Shown: positions 1 through 8,859, counted from the first letter of the stretch. The stretch: 29,959 bases of DNA from JACJYE01 sp964432875 (GCA_964432875.1 CAYSPJ010000059.1:1-29959), one strand, 5' to 3'. The notes: a model not told the origin generated them from the letters alone. Program-made: numbers and translations.

Positions 1-117
1 GCGAGAACTCAAAAAGCATTATCCAGGAAGCATTTGTGAGTTATCGCGGCGGGCGGGGCGCAACGGAGGAGTGGAAGGAGTGGAAATAGAGAAGTTGAGC
101 AGACCAGCAGGCCGCCT
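1..117. other. Left edge, no gene seen
   Basis: This purine-rich stretch lies beyond the stop of the first minus-strand gene. No start codon with a plausible protein, no hairpin with a T-tract and no promoter box could be supported. The only long frame crossing it has an unnatural Arg/Ser/Pro composition and lies over the neighbouring gene. Confidence 0.5.
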
Positions 118-903
118 TTAGTCCACATGCTGTTGCAGGAGCAGCGCAGAACAAGCGTTGGCAAAAAGGAAGCGATCGGGATGCGATTCGGTCGACAGGA
201 AGATTTCGCCCCGATCGAGCAGAGAGACCGCTGCTACGGCTTCGCCCTCTGGGTCCTGGAACTCTAGCCCTACGATGCCTAGCGCTTTTAGCGCCCGCCC
301 TTTGTGCCATAGCTCGCGCAAGGGCATGATATAATAAACCTCTTCCCCACGGCGAAGGTAGCCTACGGCTTGCTTAGTATTGGCTTCAACCGCTGAATTG
401 TTGAGGAAAAGCTCCCAGGCTTGTTCTTCGCCATCGAGCAGGATAGCAGCAGAAAAATTGGTTTCACCCCGGCCCAGGATGCCAGTCAGATCGCCCAGGA
501 TATTAATCAGGTTATTGGGGTTATCACCCAGCGTGAAGTCCTCTTGGCGCAGTTGAGTGAGGCAGTACACTTCGGAGTTGCGGCCCTGCCCATCTTCTAG
601 TTGGAAGCGCAGCGACTGCTTGCCCCGTACCTGTTCAGCCCAGAACAAGCCCGGGATGCCGCCGCCATGGCTGATTTTGCGCAAAGCGCCGTGGCGTACC
701 GAAGTGGTGCGATAATCGCCAAAAGAAAACTTCTGTTTGATGAGGAAACCGTTGCGCCCTTTCACCGCATAGGCTTCGTGGCCCTGTTGCAGGTTCTGTG
801 TAAGCACTGGTTTTGGGGAGCCGTTGCTGGCCAAGCCATTGAGCGTGAACCCCAGTAGGAGGAGCATGATGCAGGTTTTCATAAGCAAATGGTTTTTCCT
901 CAT
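118..903 (-). CDS. Secreted protein of unknown function, downstream of a LytTR regulator
   Basis: I do not recognise the family. The chosen start (MRKNHLLMKTC...) gives 261 residues and opens with two basic residues, a Leu-rich hydrophobic core and a likely cleavage site near LNGLAS-NG, so the product is probably exported to the periplasm or outside. The frame stays open for 21 more codons upstream, but those would overlap the regulator gene and hide the signal peptide. The mature part is mixed alpha/beta in look, without Cys pairs, membrane segments or a catalytic motif I can name. It follows the response regulator by 49 bp on the same strand, so it is probably cotranscribed with the kinase/regulator pair. 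It may be an output or accessory part of that pathway, but this is inference from position only. Confidence 0.7.
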   Translation of the reverse strand: MRKNHLLMKTCIMLLLLGFTLNGLASNGSPKPVLTQNLQQGHEAYAVKGRNGFLIKQKFSFGDYRTTSVRHGALRKISHGGGIPGLFWAEQVRGKQSLRFQLEDGQGRNSEVYCLTQLRQEDFTLGDNPNNLINILGDLTGILGRGETNFSAAILLDGEEQAWELFLNNSAVEANTKQAVGYLRRGEEVYYIMPLRELWHKGRALKALGIVGLEFQDPEGEAVAAVSLLDRGEIFLSTESHPDRFLFANACSALLLQQHVD

Positions 904-952
904 CAGACTGCTCCACGGCTCCACAGGCCGCAAGCTGCACGTTAAGCAGTTG

Positions 953-1696
953 TTAAAGCTTAGCAATCCGCTCGAGGAACTCCGCTTTCTTATTGCGCGC
1001 CACGGGTACGCTATGCCCGTTTTTCATGATGACCTCGCCACCTTCGCCGCGCAGATATTTTTTAATGTGGTCCAAATTGATCAGGTAAGAATGATGGACC
1101 CGGAGGAAGCCGGCGGGCACCAGCATCTCCCCCACATCTTTAATCGGTTTGGAGAGCATCATGTTATCGCCGCTCATGAAAAACAGCTTGGTATAGCTGC
1201 CTTCGCTCTGGCAGTAAACGATATCTGCCACTTCTACGAAGTGCAAGCCTTCCAGGGTGGACAAAGCTATGGTTTTTGGCGGCTGCCCGGCATTAGCGCG
1301 GGTGCGTTCCATGAGTTCGAACTGGCTCCAGTGCGGTACCTGCTGCCGCTCGCGCGCCTTGCGCACTGCCGCGATCAGCTCTTCCGCATCGATGGGCTTG
1401 AGCAGGTAGTCCAAGGCGCTTATCTTAATGGCGCGCAAGGCATACTGGTTGTAGGCAGTAGTGAAAACGACCTGGAAATTTATCGGCTGTACCCGCTCCA
1501 GCAAATCAAAACCATTGAGGCGGGGCATTTCGATATCCAGGAAGAGCAATTGAGGCGGCTGCTGGCGAATGGCTTCCGCTGCTTTCTGCGGATCGTTAAA
1601 CTCTGCCACGACCTCTACCTGGGGGCAGTGCTTGGCCAAAAGAGCGGAGAGTAATTCCGTACAGTAAAGTTCGTCGTCAACAATCATGGTTTTCAT
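953..1696 (-). CDS. LytTR-family response regulator
   Basis: This 247-residue protein has a receiver domain (about residues 1-120) and a LytTR DNA-binding domain (about 143-247). The receiver shows the acidic pair D7/D8, the phospho-acceptor D54 in FLDIEMP, T79/T80 and the conserved K100-P101. The C-terminal half carries the typical LytTR pattern (FVEVADIVYCQSEGSY..., then FLRVHHSYLINLDHIKKY). It should bind DNA as a dimer when phosphorylated by its partner kinase. Its start is 23 bp after the stop of the kinase gene on the same strand, a standard LytS/LytR-type pair. The regulated genes are not shown; the secreted-protein gene directly downstream is one candidate. Confidence 0.95.
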   Translation of the reverse strand: MKTMIVDDELYCTELLSALLAKHCPQVEVVAEFNDPQKAAEAIRQQPPQLLFLDIEMPRLNGFDLLERVQPINFQVVFTTAYNQYALRAIKISALDYLLKPIDAEELIAAVRKARERQQVPHWSQFELMERTRANAGQPPKTIALSTLEGLHFVEVADIVYCQSEGSYTKLFFMSGDNMMLSKPIKDVGEMLVPAGFLRVHHSYLINLDHIKKYLRGEGGEVIMKNGHSVPVARNKKAEFLERIAKL

Positions 1697-1719
1697 CGGC
1701 AGCAGCAGTTTATGGTGGA

Positions 1720-4700
1720 TTAGTGTATAGGCAGGGAAAGGGTCACTTTCGTACCCAGCCCACGGCCCTGGGCATCTTTCAGGTCATCGATGCTCACCTC
1801 GGCTTGAGCATCGTAGATCTCATTGATAAGGTGGATGCGTTCAGCAGTCACTTTCATACCATGAGATTTGTGCACCGTGGCAGATTTGCTCTTCAATTGT
1901 TTGGCCATCTCCCGGCCGATGCCGTTATCCTCAACCTCTAGCACCAGCCTGCCTTCGCGGGCAAAGGCACGGACCCATAAGCGGCAGTCCTCACTTTCTT
2001 TGTGCATCAGGCCATGCCAGATGGCGTTCTCGACATAAGGCTGGAGTAGCATCGGCGGCAGCTCGATGCCATTGATATCCAATTCGGGGTTGATTTCGAT
2101 AGCGTAGGTAAAGCGGCCGACAAAGCGCATGGCTTCCAGCTCGATGTACAAGCGCAGGGCTTCCAGTTCATCGCGCAGGGAGACCAGCTCGCTGCGCGAG
2201 TTGTCTAGCACCAGGCGGATGAGGCGGGAAAATTTGGCCAAGTAAGCCGAAGCCGCATCCGGTTCGTTGCGCTGGATGAAACGGTTGATGGAATTGAGGC
2301 AGTTGAATAGGAAATGTGGGTTCATCTGCGAGCGCAGGGCGGCCATCTCTACTTCTGCTAGTTTTTTGTTAAATTCTGCTTTCATTTGTTCTGCTCTTCT
2401 GATTTGTTGGGCGCGCAAGCGATAAGTGCCATAAGCTAAACCCAACAACAAAGCTGTTGTCAGTGCGATAAACCACCAAGTGCGCCAGAAAGGAGGCAGT
2501 ACGATGATATCGAGCGTTTTTTCAGCACTACTCCAGACGCCATCCTTGTTCCTCGCTTTTAGACAAAATTTATAGCGCCCGGGTGGCAGTTTGGTATAAT
2601 TAGCTGAACGTTGTGCCCCTGCTTCCAACCAATCTTCGTCCAATCCATCCAATTTATAGAAGTAGGTATTCTCCTCTGGGAGCGTGAAATTCAAGGCTAC
2701 GTATTCGATGGAAAAGAAATTTTCGAAATGCTTCAAGCGCACTTCCTTCCAGAAATCAACGGTCAGGCTATCTAAGCGGCGCTCCTGGCCCGCTACTTTA
2801 AAAGCCGTCAGTACCAGCCGTGGTGGCCGCCCATCGCGGGGTATGCTATCAGGATGGAAACGGATGAAACCTTTTTTAGTGCCAGAAAAAACCTCTCCGG
2901 CAGAGTTGGTGGCGAAGCCATCAAGGGCAGCGTCGAGCTTGAGGCCATGGCGTTCATCGTAGTTGATAATCTCCATAGTTTTGGGGTCCACGCTGGTAAT
3001 GCCGTTGCCCGTGGCCAGCCACAACCGGCCTTTTCGATCCTGGTTCATCCCTTCCAGCAAAGTGTTGGCAAGGCCGTCGGCCCGAGTCAACAGCCGGGTT
3101 TCTCCACTTGGGCTTAGGCGCACCAAGCCCTTAGGCGTAGCGATCCAAAGGTTATCTTCCGCATCTGATTCAATGCCAGTGACATCGTGAATGGAAATCA
3201 TCTCCCCATCAATGAGCAGCTTTTCATAATGCGTCCATTTACCCGTGGCGATATCGATGCCATAGGCTCCTTCAGCACGGGTGCCGACCCAGATCTTCTG
3301 CCGCTTGCGGTCAGCCGAGAGGCAAATGACTGCCTTGGGCGGCTTCATGCCAGCCGGGGGGTTGATGTAAACCATTTCCCCGCTTTTTCGACTATAATGG
3401 AGCAGCCCGGCCCTCCACTTTCCAATCCACAAATCGCCCTGGGCATCTTCTTCGATATCAAAGGTGGCGCGGTCATTTACGCCCGGGGGCAAAGGGGGCA
3501 TCTCCAGCGCCAATAAGCGGCGAGCAGCCAAATCAGCCTGATAAACACGCCCATTAGCCAATAACCAGGTCAAGCCCTTGCTGTCGCGAAAAATGCGCGT
3601 CACCGAATTCTCGATGGCCGGATAGAACTCGCGGGTGATGTCTTTGGACTTCCCGCTCTGCGGGTCGTAACGGAAAATCATGGCCGTGTAAAAGGAGGTA
3701 ATGTAATACCTGCCATCCTCCGGGTTTTCGAAGATGTCAAAAACCGAATTGTCATAGTCGTATTCGGGATGCTCCTCTAGAAGGACGTGGCGGAAGCCCT
3801 GGAGGCGGGGATCCATCTTGACCAGGCCGGCGGTAGTACCCACCCATAAAATGCTGTCTTGATCACAGATTGAAGTAGTGATGCTGCCTTGGGGAAAGGA
3901 ATAAACATCATCAGGGACGTGCGATGCCAGGACGATTTTGTCTTTCTCGGGATAAAGGATACCAGGAAAATTCGCCCATACGGCCCCATCAGGCAGCAGC
4001 GCCACATCTATGCTGTTGTTGATAAAGCCAACTGGCACCGCCGGCCAATTGCGGATGGCACCATTGCGCAAGTCGTAGGAAAACAAGCCTTGGCTAAAGT
4101 TCGTGAACCACAAACTTTCCCGTCGCTGGTCATAGCTTACCGGCCCGGGCCCAAACTCCCAGTCGAAACCTTCCAATGAATGATAAACAAACTCCTTGCG
4201 TTCCAAATGAAAACTGAAGAGCCCGTAGAAACTGCTAACCCAGGCTTCGTTTTCCGACTTATAAGTGACCGCCGCAAGCGTGTTATGAGGGCGTTTCCTT
4301 GCATCCCTCGGCTGAAGCTCAATTGGCACATCCGGGGCTGTAAACCGCTCGTATTGCAGGCTGCCCGGGGGAAACAATAGCAAGTAAGGGGCATTGATCG
4401 CGACGGCTACCTGCCCTTGTGGCCCGATAAATATGCCGCAGTTGTTGCCAAAAAACCAATCGCTGGGCTCGTCCGGCTTAGGTGGCACGAAGGTAAACGC
4501 ATCGCGGGCCGGGTCATATATATCTATGCCCCGATTGTGCGCAATCCAGATGCGTCCGTCAGGGCCTTCTGCCAACGCCGCAATCGCTTCTCCACTGATG
4601 CTGTTGGTGCCCGGAGCATCGGGTAGGAATACTTTGAAATCATAGCCATCAAAGCGGTTCAGCCCGTTGGCAGTACCCACCCAAAGGAAGCCCCGGCTGT

Positions 4701-4833
4701 CGCGCAGCAGTACGCGCACCTCATTATGTGACAGGCCGCTGCGGGTGGTAAAGCGCTCAAAATGAAAATCCTTTTGTGCAAACAAGCCCAAGCAGTGCCC
4801 AATCCCTAAAATCAAGAATATTAACTGGCGCAT
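1720..4833 (-). CDS. Periplasmic-propeller sensor histidine kinase (Reg_prop/Y_Y_Y/His_kinase)
   Basis: The start at MRQLIFLIL gives 1037 residues and a clear signal peptide ending near LGLFAQ; the frame extends 16 codons further upstream without gain. The large N-terminal part (about 20-700) holds repeated beta-propeller blades of the two-component regulator type (for example RDSRGFLWVGTANGLNRFDG and DAEDNLWIATPKGLVRL). A Y_Y_Y-like domain follows (about 715-775), then a membrane helix at about 785-806 and a short coiled coil. The cytoplasmic part is a LytS-type kinase with NPHFLFN (H840 the likely phospho-site), an N-box PYVENAIWHG around 935 and DNGIG near 969. Unlike the one-piece hybrid sensors common in Bacteroides, the regulator is a separate LytTR protein in the next gene. 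The ligand is unknown; no polysaccharide-use genes are nearby. Confidence 0.95.
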   Translation of the reverse strand: MRQLIFLILGIGHCLGLFAQKDFHFERFTTRSGLSHNEVRVLLRDSRGFLWVGTANGLNRFDGYDFKVFLPDAPGTNSISGEAIAALAEGPDGRIWIAHNRGIDIYDPARDAFTFVPPKPDEPSDWFFGNNCGIFIGPQGQVAVAINAPYLLLFPPGSLQYERFTAPDVPIELQPRDARKRPHNTLAAVTYKSENEAWVSSFYGLFSFHLERKEFVYHSLEGFDWEFGPGPVSYDQRRESLWFTNFSQGLFSYDLRNGAIRNWPAVPVGFINNSIDVALLPDGAVWANFPGILYPEKDKIVLASHVPDDVYSFPQGSITTSICDQDSILWVGTTAGLVKMDPRLQGFRHVLLEEHPEYDYDNSVFDIFENPEDGRYYITSFYTAMIFRYDPQSGKSKDITREFYPAIENSVTRIFRDSKGLTWLLANGRVYQADLAARRLLALEMPPLPPGVNDRATFDIEEDAQGDLWIGKWRAGLLHYSRKSGEMVYINPPAGMKPPKAVICLSADRKRQKIWVGTRAEGAYGIDIATGKWTHYEKLLIDGEMISIHDVTGIESDAEDNLWIATPKGLVRLSPSGETRLLTRADGLANTLLEGMNQDRKGRLWLATGNGITSVDPKTMEIINYDERHGLKLDAALDGFATNSAGEVFSGTKKGFIRFHPDSIPRDGRPPRLVLTAFKVAGQERRLDSLTVDFWKEVRLKHFENFFSIEYVALNFTLPEENTYFYKLDGLDEDWLEAGAQRSANYTKLPPGRYKFCLKARNKDGVWSSAEKTLDIIVLPPFWRTWWFIALTTALLLGLAYGTYRLRAQQIRRAEQMKAEFNKKLAEVEMAALRSQMNPHFLFNCLNSINRFIQRNEPDAASAYLAKFSRLIRLVLDNSRSELVSLRDELEALRLYIELEAMRFVGRFTYAIEINPELDINGIELPPMLLQPYVENAIWHGLMHKESEDCRLWVRAFAREGRLVLEVEDNGIGREMAKQLKSKSATVHKSHGMKVTAERIHLINEIYDAQAEVSIDDLKDAQGRGLGTKVTLSLPIH

Positions 4834-5024
4834 AGATTTACAAATAAAAGCTAAAATTAAGCCCGCTATGCCTATTCTCATTATGAAAATTTATAGTTAG
4901 CAGGTTTGGCTTTATAATTGGCCGAACTAGCACGAAAGATACCAAAAAAATCAGGCCCAGGCTGCAACCCCTTTTGCTGGCCTGTTGTCCAAAGGGAAAA
5001 AGCTACCCTTAAACACCCTAAGCG

Positions 5025-5660
5025 ATGAATACCCACCAAATGAAAACATTCCTCTTGCTAACCGGCAGCCTGGCCATCTATCTGATGGCAGGCACCGGCT
5101 GCAAAGACGAACAGGAACTCGTCGACCCTTGCTTTGGTATCAACTGCACCAACGGGCAGTGTATTGACGGGGCTTGCCGCTGCGATTATGGCTTCACCGG
5201 CACCGATTGTTCAGAAGAGCTCATCCCCAAATGGATCGGGGTGGACACCGTAGTGCTCACTGGCATGTTCAATGCCTGCAATGATTGGGATCAAGAGGAT
5301 GGCCTGCTCGTCAATGATGCCGACGTCTATATCCGCATTCTGTGCCAGGGACAGGAGCTCTACAACACCAAGGGGCGGGCAATTGAAAATACCAGTTGCG
5401 CTCATGGCTGCCTCTACCCCACCCTACTGATTATCAAGCAGCTCACCATGCCCCATACGCTCGAGATTTACGATGCCGACGAAGGAGATGTGGACCAGCT
5501 CATTGGCAGCGTTGAATTCACGCCCTGGCAGGCGCTCCAGGGGTGGAAATTCCCCAATCGCACCCTGGCATTCCACCGCCCCCAAAGCTGCACAATCGGC
5601 TTAAACAGCAACTATATCCCCGTGAGCCTGGTATTCGAAGGCATCTTCTATGTATTTTGA
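5025..5660 (+). CDS. EGF-like lipoprotein with a possible C2-like domain
   Basis: This 211-residue protein starts with a short signal peptide (MKTFLLL... from the second Met at 5040, also a possible start) that ends at a lipobox-like GTG-C. The residues after the Cys, KDEQE, resemble the Lys-acidic-acidic lipoprotein export signal known in Bacteroidota, so it may sit on the cell surface. A six-Cys EGF-like module follows (DPCFGINC, NGQC, CRCDYGFTGTDC). The remaining ~140 residues include EIYDADEGDVDQLIGSVEF, which resembles the acidic loop and IG strand of C2-like beta-sandwich domains; that reading is inference. It stands alone on the plus strand, divergent from the kinase gene. A protein-binding or calcium-dependent surface role is possible but unproven. 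Confidence 0.82.
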   Translation: MNTHQMKTFLLLTGSLAIYLMAGTGCKDEQELVDPCFGINCTNGQCIDGACRCDYGFTGTDCSEELIPKWIGVDTVVLTGMFNACNDWDQEDGLLVNDADVYIRILCQGQELYNTKGRAIENTSCAHGCLYPTLLIIKQLTMPHTLEIYDADEGDVDQLIGSVEFTPWQALQGWKFPNRTLAFHRPQSCTIGLNSNYIPVSLVFEGIFYVF

Positions 5661-5764
5661 TTTATGCACCTAAGGGGTTTTGCCTTTCACAGCCTTTGAT
5701 AAAGTGCTGGCATGCCTTGATAAACAGCTACCGACACTAACCAATGGATTTTTAATGATAAGTT

Positions 5765-5795
5765 GCGCCGGCCATTTGCTTTGCAGTGCCGGCGC
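5765..5795 (+). terminator. Possible weak terminator hairpin
   Basis: GCGCCGGC (5765-5772) and GCCGGCGC (5788-5795) form a perfect 8-bp GC-rich stem with a 15-nt loop, followed by TCTTT. It lies 105 bp after the lipoprotein stop and before the transporter start. The T-run is short, so termination is uncertain. The rest of 5661-5915 shows no gene and no clear TAnnTTTG box. Confidence 0.4.
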
Positions 5796-5915
5796 TCTTT
5801 GATTAGACTTGTTGCGATGGGAACCACGACAATAATCCTTCTATTCTGAGGCACTGAAAAAAGGCGAGCGCGGCAATGAAATTCCTCCTAACTTGCGCCT
5901 CTTAATTCAATACCG

Positions 5916-6905
5916 ATGCCAGTACAGCTATCGCCCCGCTTCCTCATTATCGTTTCTTTTGCTGCCATCTATTTCATCTGGGGCAGCACCTACTTATTCA
6001 ACTACTTTGCCATTCAGGACATCCCGCCCTTCCTCATGGCCGGCAGCCGCTTTCTAACTGCGGGCGGCTTGCTCTATGCCATCACCTGGCTTGCTGGCAC
6101 TCCCCACCCTACCGGGCGGCAGTGGCTGGAGGCTACGCGCATGGGCTTCCTCTTCCTTTCAGTTGGTACAGGGGGTACCGTCTGGGCAGAGCAATACGTA
6201 GATACGGGGATAGCCGCCCTCCTTGTATCGCTGCAGCCGCTCATGGTGGTGGCGATGATGTGGCTACTACAGGGCAAGCGCCCGGGCGGCAAGGTAGTCA
6301 TGGGAGTCGCCCTGGGCATCTTGGGCATGGTTTTCCTGATTGGACAACAGCGCTTCGTCACCAATACCAATACCCTCATCGGCATGATGGTCATTGGGAT
6401 AAGCCTGACGAGCTGGAGCTATGGCTCCGTCACGGTAAGCAAAGCTGACCTGCCCCAAAACCGCCTGCAAAGCGCTGCCATGCAGATGCTCGGTGGTGGC
6501 GCAGTACTGTTGTTCCTGGCTTTGCTGAACGGAGACTACAGCACCTTCAGCTTTGCTGCGCTCAGCCTCAAGGCAGGCTTGTCCTGGATTATCCTGGTCG
6601 TGTTCGGCTCGCTGATTGCTTTTTCCGCCTTTACTTACCTGCTGCAAAACGTCAGCCCTGATAAAGTGGCCACCTCCAATTACGTCAACCCCGTAGTGGC
6701 GATGTTCCTGGGCTGGGCCTTCAACAACGAGCTGATCAACGGGCAGTCGATCATCGCTGCGGGCCTCATGCTGGCTGGCGTATTCCTGATGAATTCGCGG
6801 ATGCAAATCAAGCGGAAGCCGCCGACTTCCGGGCAAGGTACATTTGAAAGCCCCCCTCCTCGGCTCCGCTGGCTAAAAGCCTATCATCGCGCTGCAAAAT
6901 ATTAA
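5916..6905 (+). CDS. EamA/DMT-superfamily transporter
   Basis: The 329-residue product is strongly hydrophobic, with about ten predicted membrane helices arranged as two EamA repeats. The opening FAAIYFIWGSTYLFNYFAI and the later SPDKVATSNYVNPVVAMFLGW are typical of the YedA/RhaT-like drug/metabolite transporter group. Such inner-membrane carriers export small metabolites or amino acids; the substrate cannot be told from sequence. A basic, Pro-rich tail of about 30 residues follows the last helix and is probably cytoplasmic. The gene is convergent with rplQ and shares the hairpin terminator at 7021-7056. Confidence 0.93.
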   Translation: MPVQLSPRFLIIVSFAAIYFIWGSTYLFNYFAIQDIPPFLMAGSRFLTAGGLLYAITWLAGTPHPTGRQWLEATRMGFLFLSVGTGGTVWAEQYVDTGIAALLVSLQPLMVVAMMWLLQGKRPGGKVVMGVALGILGMVFLIGQQRFVTNTNTLIGMMVIGISLTSWSYGSVTVSKADLPQNRLQSAAMQMLGGGAVLLFLALLNGDYSTFSFAALSLKAGLSWIILVVFGSLIAFSAFTYLLQNVSPDKVATSNYVNPVVAMFLGWAFNNELINGQSIIAAGLMLAGVFLMNSRMQIKRKPPTSGQGTFESPPPRLRWLKAYHRAAKY

Positions 6906-7020
6906 AGGCTTGCCTAGCGGCAAGCTGTTGCCGCAACCTATCCCTTTGCTCAGGTGCCCGGAGCCCTGTACAACTGTTCTGCCGTTTTCATTGCTGGCCG
7001 CATCTCAAGATGGCTCATGC

Positions 7021-7056
7021 AAAAGGCGCTGCCCGGTATACCGGGCAGCGCCTTTT
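7021..7056. terminator. Strong bidirectional rho-independent terminator
   Basis: A perfect 16-bp inverted repeat (7021-7036 with 7041-7056, loop TATA) has A4 on the left edge and T5 on the right. It therefore reads as a stem plus U-tract on both strands. It ends the ribosomal block after rplQ and the convergent transporter gene. A second small hairpin (CCAAACC/GGTTTGG, 7064-7080) sits between it and the rplQ stop. Confidence 0.93.
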
Positions 7057-7082
7057 TGCTCGACCAAACCAAGGGTTTGGGC

Positions 7083-7598
7083 TTATTCTTCCTCTTCGGC
7101 AGCAACTGTAGTAGCAGCAGCGGCAGTGGCAGCCGTAGCGGCACCAGCAGCAGCAGCACCTTTGCCAGAGCCACCCCGGCGGCGGCGGCGGCCTGCTTTG
7201 CTACCACCTTCTTCCTGCTTGGTGCCAGCCTGGTATATCTCGTTGAAGTCAACAAACTCGATCATCGCCATTTCGGAGGCATCGCTGCGGCGGAAGCCTG
7301 TCTTGATGACGCGGACGTAGCCCCCCGGGCGATCGCCGATTTTTGCGGCTACCGTGCTGAACAACTCTGTAACTGCATCCTTGTTCTGCAGGTAGCTGAA
7401 GGCTACGCGGCGCGAGTGGGTAGTGTTTTCCCGGGACTTGGTCACCAGCGGCTCGATGAAAGTACGCAAGGCCTTGGCCTTGGCTAAGGTGGTGTTGATA
7501 CGCTTGTGGGTAATCAGCGCAATAGCCAGGTTGCGCAGCAGCGCTTTGCGGTGGGAGGCGGTACGCCCCAAGTGGTTGACTTTGTTACCGTGTCTCAT
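7083..7598 (-). CDS. rplQ: 50S ribosomal protein L17 with Ala-rich tail
   Basis: bL17 is a large-subunit protein near the peptide exit tunnel. The core (residues 1-124) begins MRHGNKVNHLGRTASHRKALLRNL and contains RVAFSYLQNKDAV and the GGYVRVIKTGFRRSD strand, all characteristic. Residues 125-171 are an extension: an Arg-rich patch (GRRRRRGG), an Ala/Thr-only run and a final EEEE. Bacteroidota L17 proteins often carry such low-complexity tails. It is the last gene of the block, separated from rpoA by 197 bp containing a 12-bp hairpin, and is followed by the bidirectional terminator. Confidence 0.97.
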   Translation of the reverse strand: MRHGNKVNHLGRTASHRKALLRNLAIALITHKRINTTLAKAKALRTFIEPLVTKSRENTTHSRRVAFSYLQNKDAVTELFSTVAAKIGDRPGGYVRVIKTGFRRSDASEMAMIEFVDFNEIYQAGTKQEEGGSKAGRRRRRGGSGKGAAAAGAATAATAAAATTVAAEEEE

Positions 7599-7743
7599 TT
7601 TAAAATTAATGTTTACTTCGCAACACCCCTTTTCAACGCGCTCCTTAAACGGGGCGCCGAGCCGCAGGCAGGCTCTTAGATGGGAAAGGCGGTTATTGCA
7701 GGTTTAAAAAAATAGGGCGGTCTGCCCTGCCTACTTTAAGGAT

Positions 7744-7780
7744 GAAATGCCTGTCAGCAAATTGCGCCGACAGGCATTTC
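7744..7780 (-). other. Intercistronic hairpin between rpoA and rplQ
   Basis: GAAATGCCTGTC (7744-7755) and GACAGGCATTTC (7769-7780) form a perfect 12-bp stem with a 13-nt loop, starting 15 nt after the rpoA stop codon. No U-run follows on the transcribed strand, so an mRNA-stability or processing hairpin is more likely than a classical terminator. The rest of the 197-bp gap shows no gene. Confidence 0.7.
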
Positions 7781-7795
7781 CATCTATTGTTCGAT

Positions 7796-8794
7796 CTACT
7801 CTTCGTCCAGCTTGTACTTTGACAGGTCCATCCCGAAGGTCAGGCCCTTGTCTTGGAGTAGCTCTTCAATTTCGACCAGCGATTTTTTGCCGAAGTTGCG
7901 GAACTTGAGCAGTTCGTGGGTATCATAGCGCACCAACTCAGAAAGAGAGTTGATCTTCGCTGCCTTGAGGCAGTTGTAAGCGCGCACCGACAAATCGAGG
8001 TCTTCCAAAGAAGTTTTGAGCAGCTTGCGCATGTGCAAGATGTGCTCATCCACGATGTTTTCTTCACGCCCGCCCACATCTTCGAAGGAGATATTTTCAT
8101 CGGTAATCAGCATCAAGTGCTGAATCATGATGCGGGAAGCTTCTTTGATGGCCTCTTCCGGGTGGATTGTGCCGTCAGTCTTTACGTCTATGGTGAGCTT
8201 TTCGTAATCGATACGCTGGCCTACACGCGTATTTTCAACGCGGTAAGACACATTTTTGATAGGCGTATAGATTGCGTCTACTGGAATAACACCGATTGGG
8301 GCATCCTTAGGCAGGTTCTCATCAGCTGGTACATAGCCGCGGCCTTTGGTGATAGTCAGCTCCAGTTCCAAGGTCACGAAGGGTTCCATTTGGCAGATCA
8401 ACAGGTCCGGGTTCATCACTTTGAACACATTGGTATGCTCTTCAATGAAACCAGCGCGGAACTCTTCCTTACCATTGATAGTCAGATAAATCTTTTCGCT
8501 GCTGATGTCTTCATCGCTGATCAGTTGCCGCAGGCGGACCTGCTTGAGGTTCAGGATGATTTCAACGACATCTTCCACTACGCCACGGATGGTGGCAAAC
8601 TCATGATCTACCCCTGCTATGCGTACAGCAGAAATAGCAAAGCCTTCCAGAGAGGAAAGCAGGATCCTGCGGAGCGAGTTGCCCACAGTCTGACCGAAAC
8701 CCGGCTCGAGTGGTTTGAATTCAAAAAGCCCTTCGAAGTCATTGGCTTTTTGCATTACAATCTTATCGGGCTTCTGGAAATTTAGGATACTCAT
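7796..8794 (-). CDS. rpoA: DNA-directed RNA polymerase subunit alpha
   Basis: The 332-residue alpha subunit starts the assembly of RNA polymerase and contacts promoter DNA and activators. The N-terminal dimerisation domain shows FEFKPLEPGFGQTVGNSLRRILLSSLEG. The C-terminal domain (last ~80 residues) has the helix-hairpin-helix pattern LSVRAYNCLKAAKINSLSELV and LLKFRNFGKKSLVEIEE. The length fits the family. It sits at the usual end of the alpha operon but is separated from rpsD by 195 bp with a terminator-like hairpin, so its level may be set partly independently. Confidence 0.98.
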   Translation of the reverse strand: MSILNFQKPDKIVMQKANDFEGLFEFKPLEPGFGQTVGNSLRRILLSSLEGFAISAVRIAGVDHEFATIRGVVEDVVEIILNLKQVRLRQLISDEDISSEKIYLTINGKEEFRAGFIEEHTNVFKVMNPDLLICQMEPFVTLELELTITKGRGYVPADENLPKDAPIGVIPVDAIYTPIKNVSYRVENTRVGQRIDYEKLTIDVKTDGTIHPEEAIKEASRIMIQHLMLITDENISFEDVGGREENIVDEHILHMRKLLKTSLEDLDLSVRAYNCLKAAKINSLSELVRYDTHELLKFRNFGKKSLVEIEELLQDKGLTFGMDLSKYKLDEE

Positions 8795-8859
8795 ATATTG
8801 GCTTATATTCTTTGAAAGGAAATAAATTACCGGTAACTCATAACTTCCTTAACACACTT

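Noticed and set aside
824..1654. 276-residue plus-strand open frame
   Set aside because: It is antisense to the LytTR regulator, whose residues and motifs are clear; the frame has no recognisable domain.
7916..8785. 289-residue plus-strand open frame
   Set aside because: It lies fully antisense to rpoA and reflects codon bias of the real gene.
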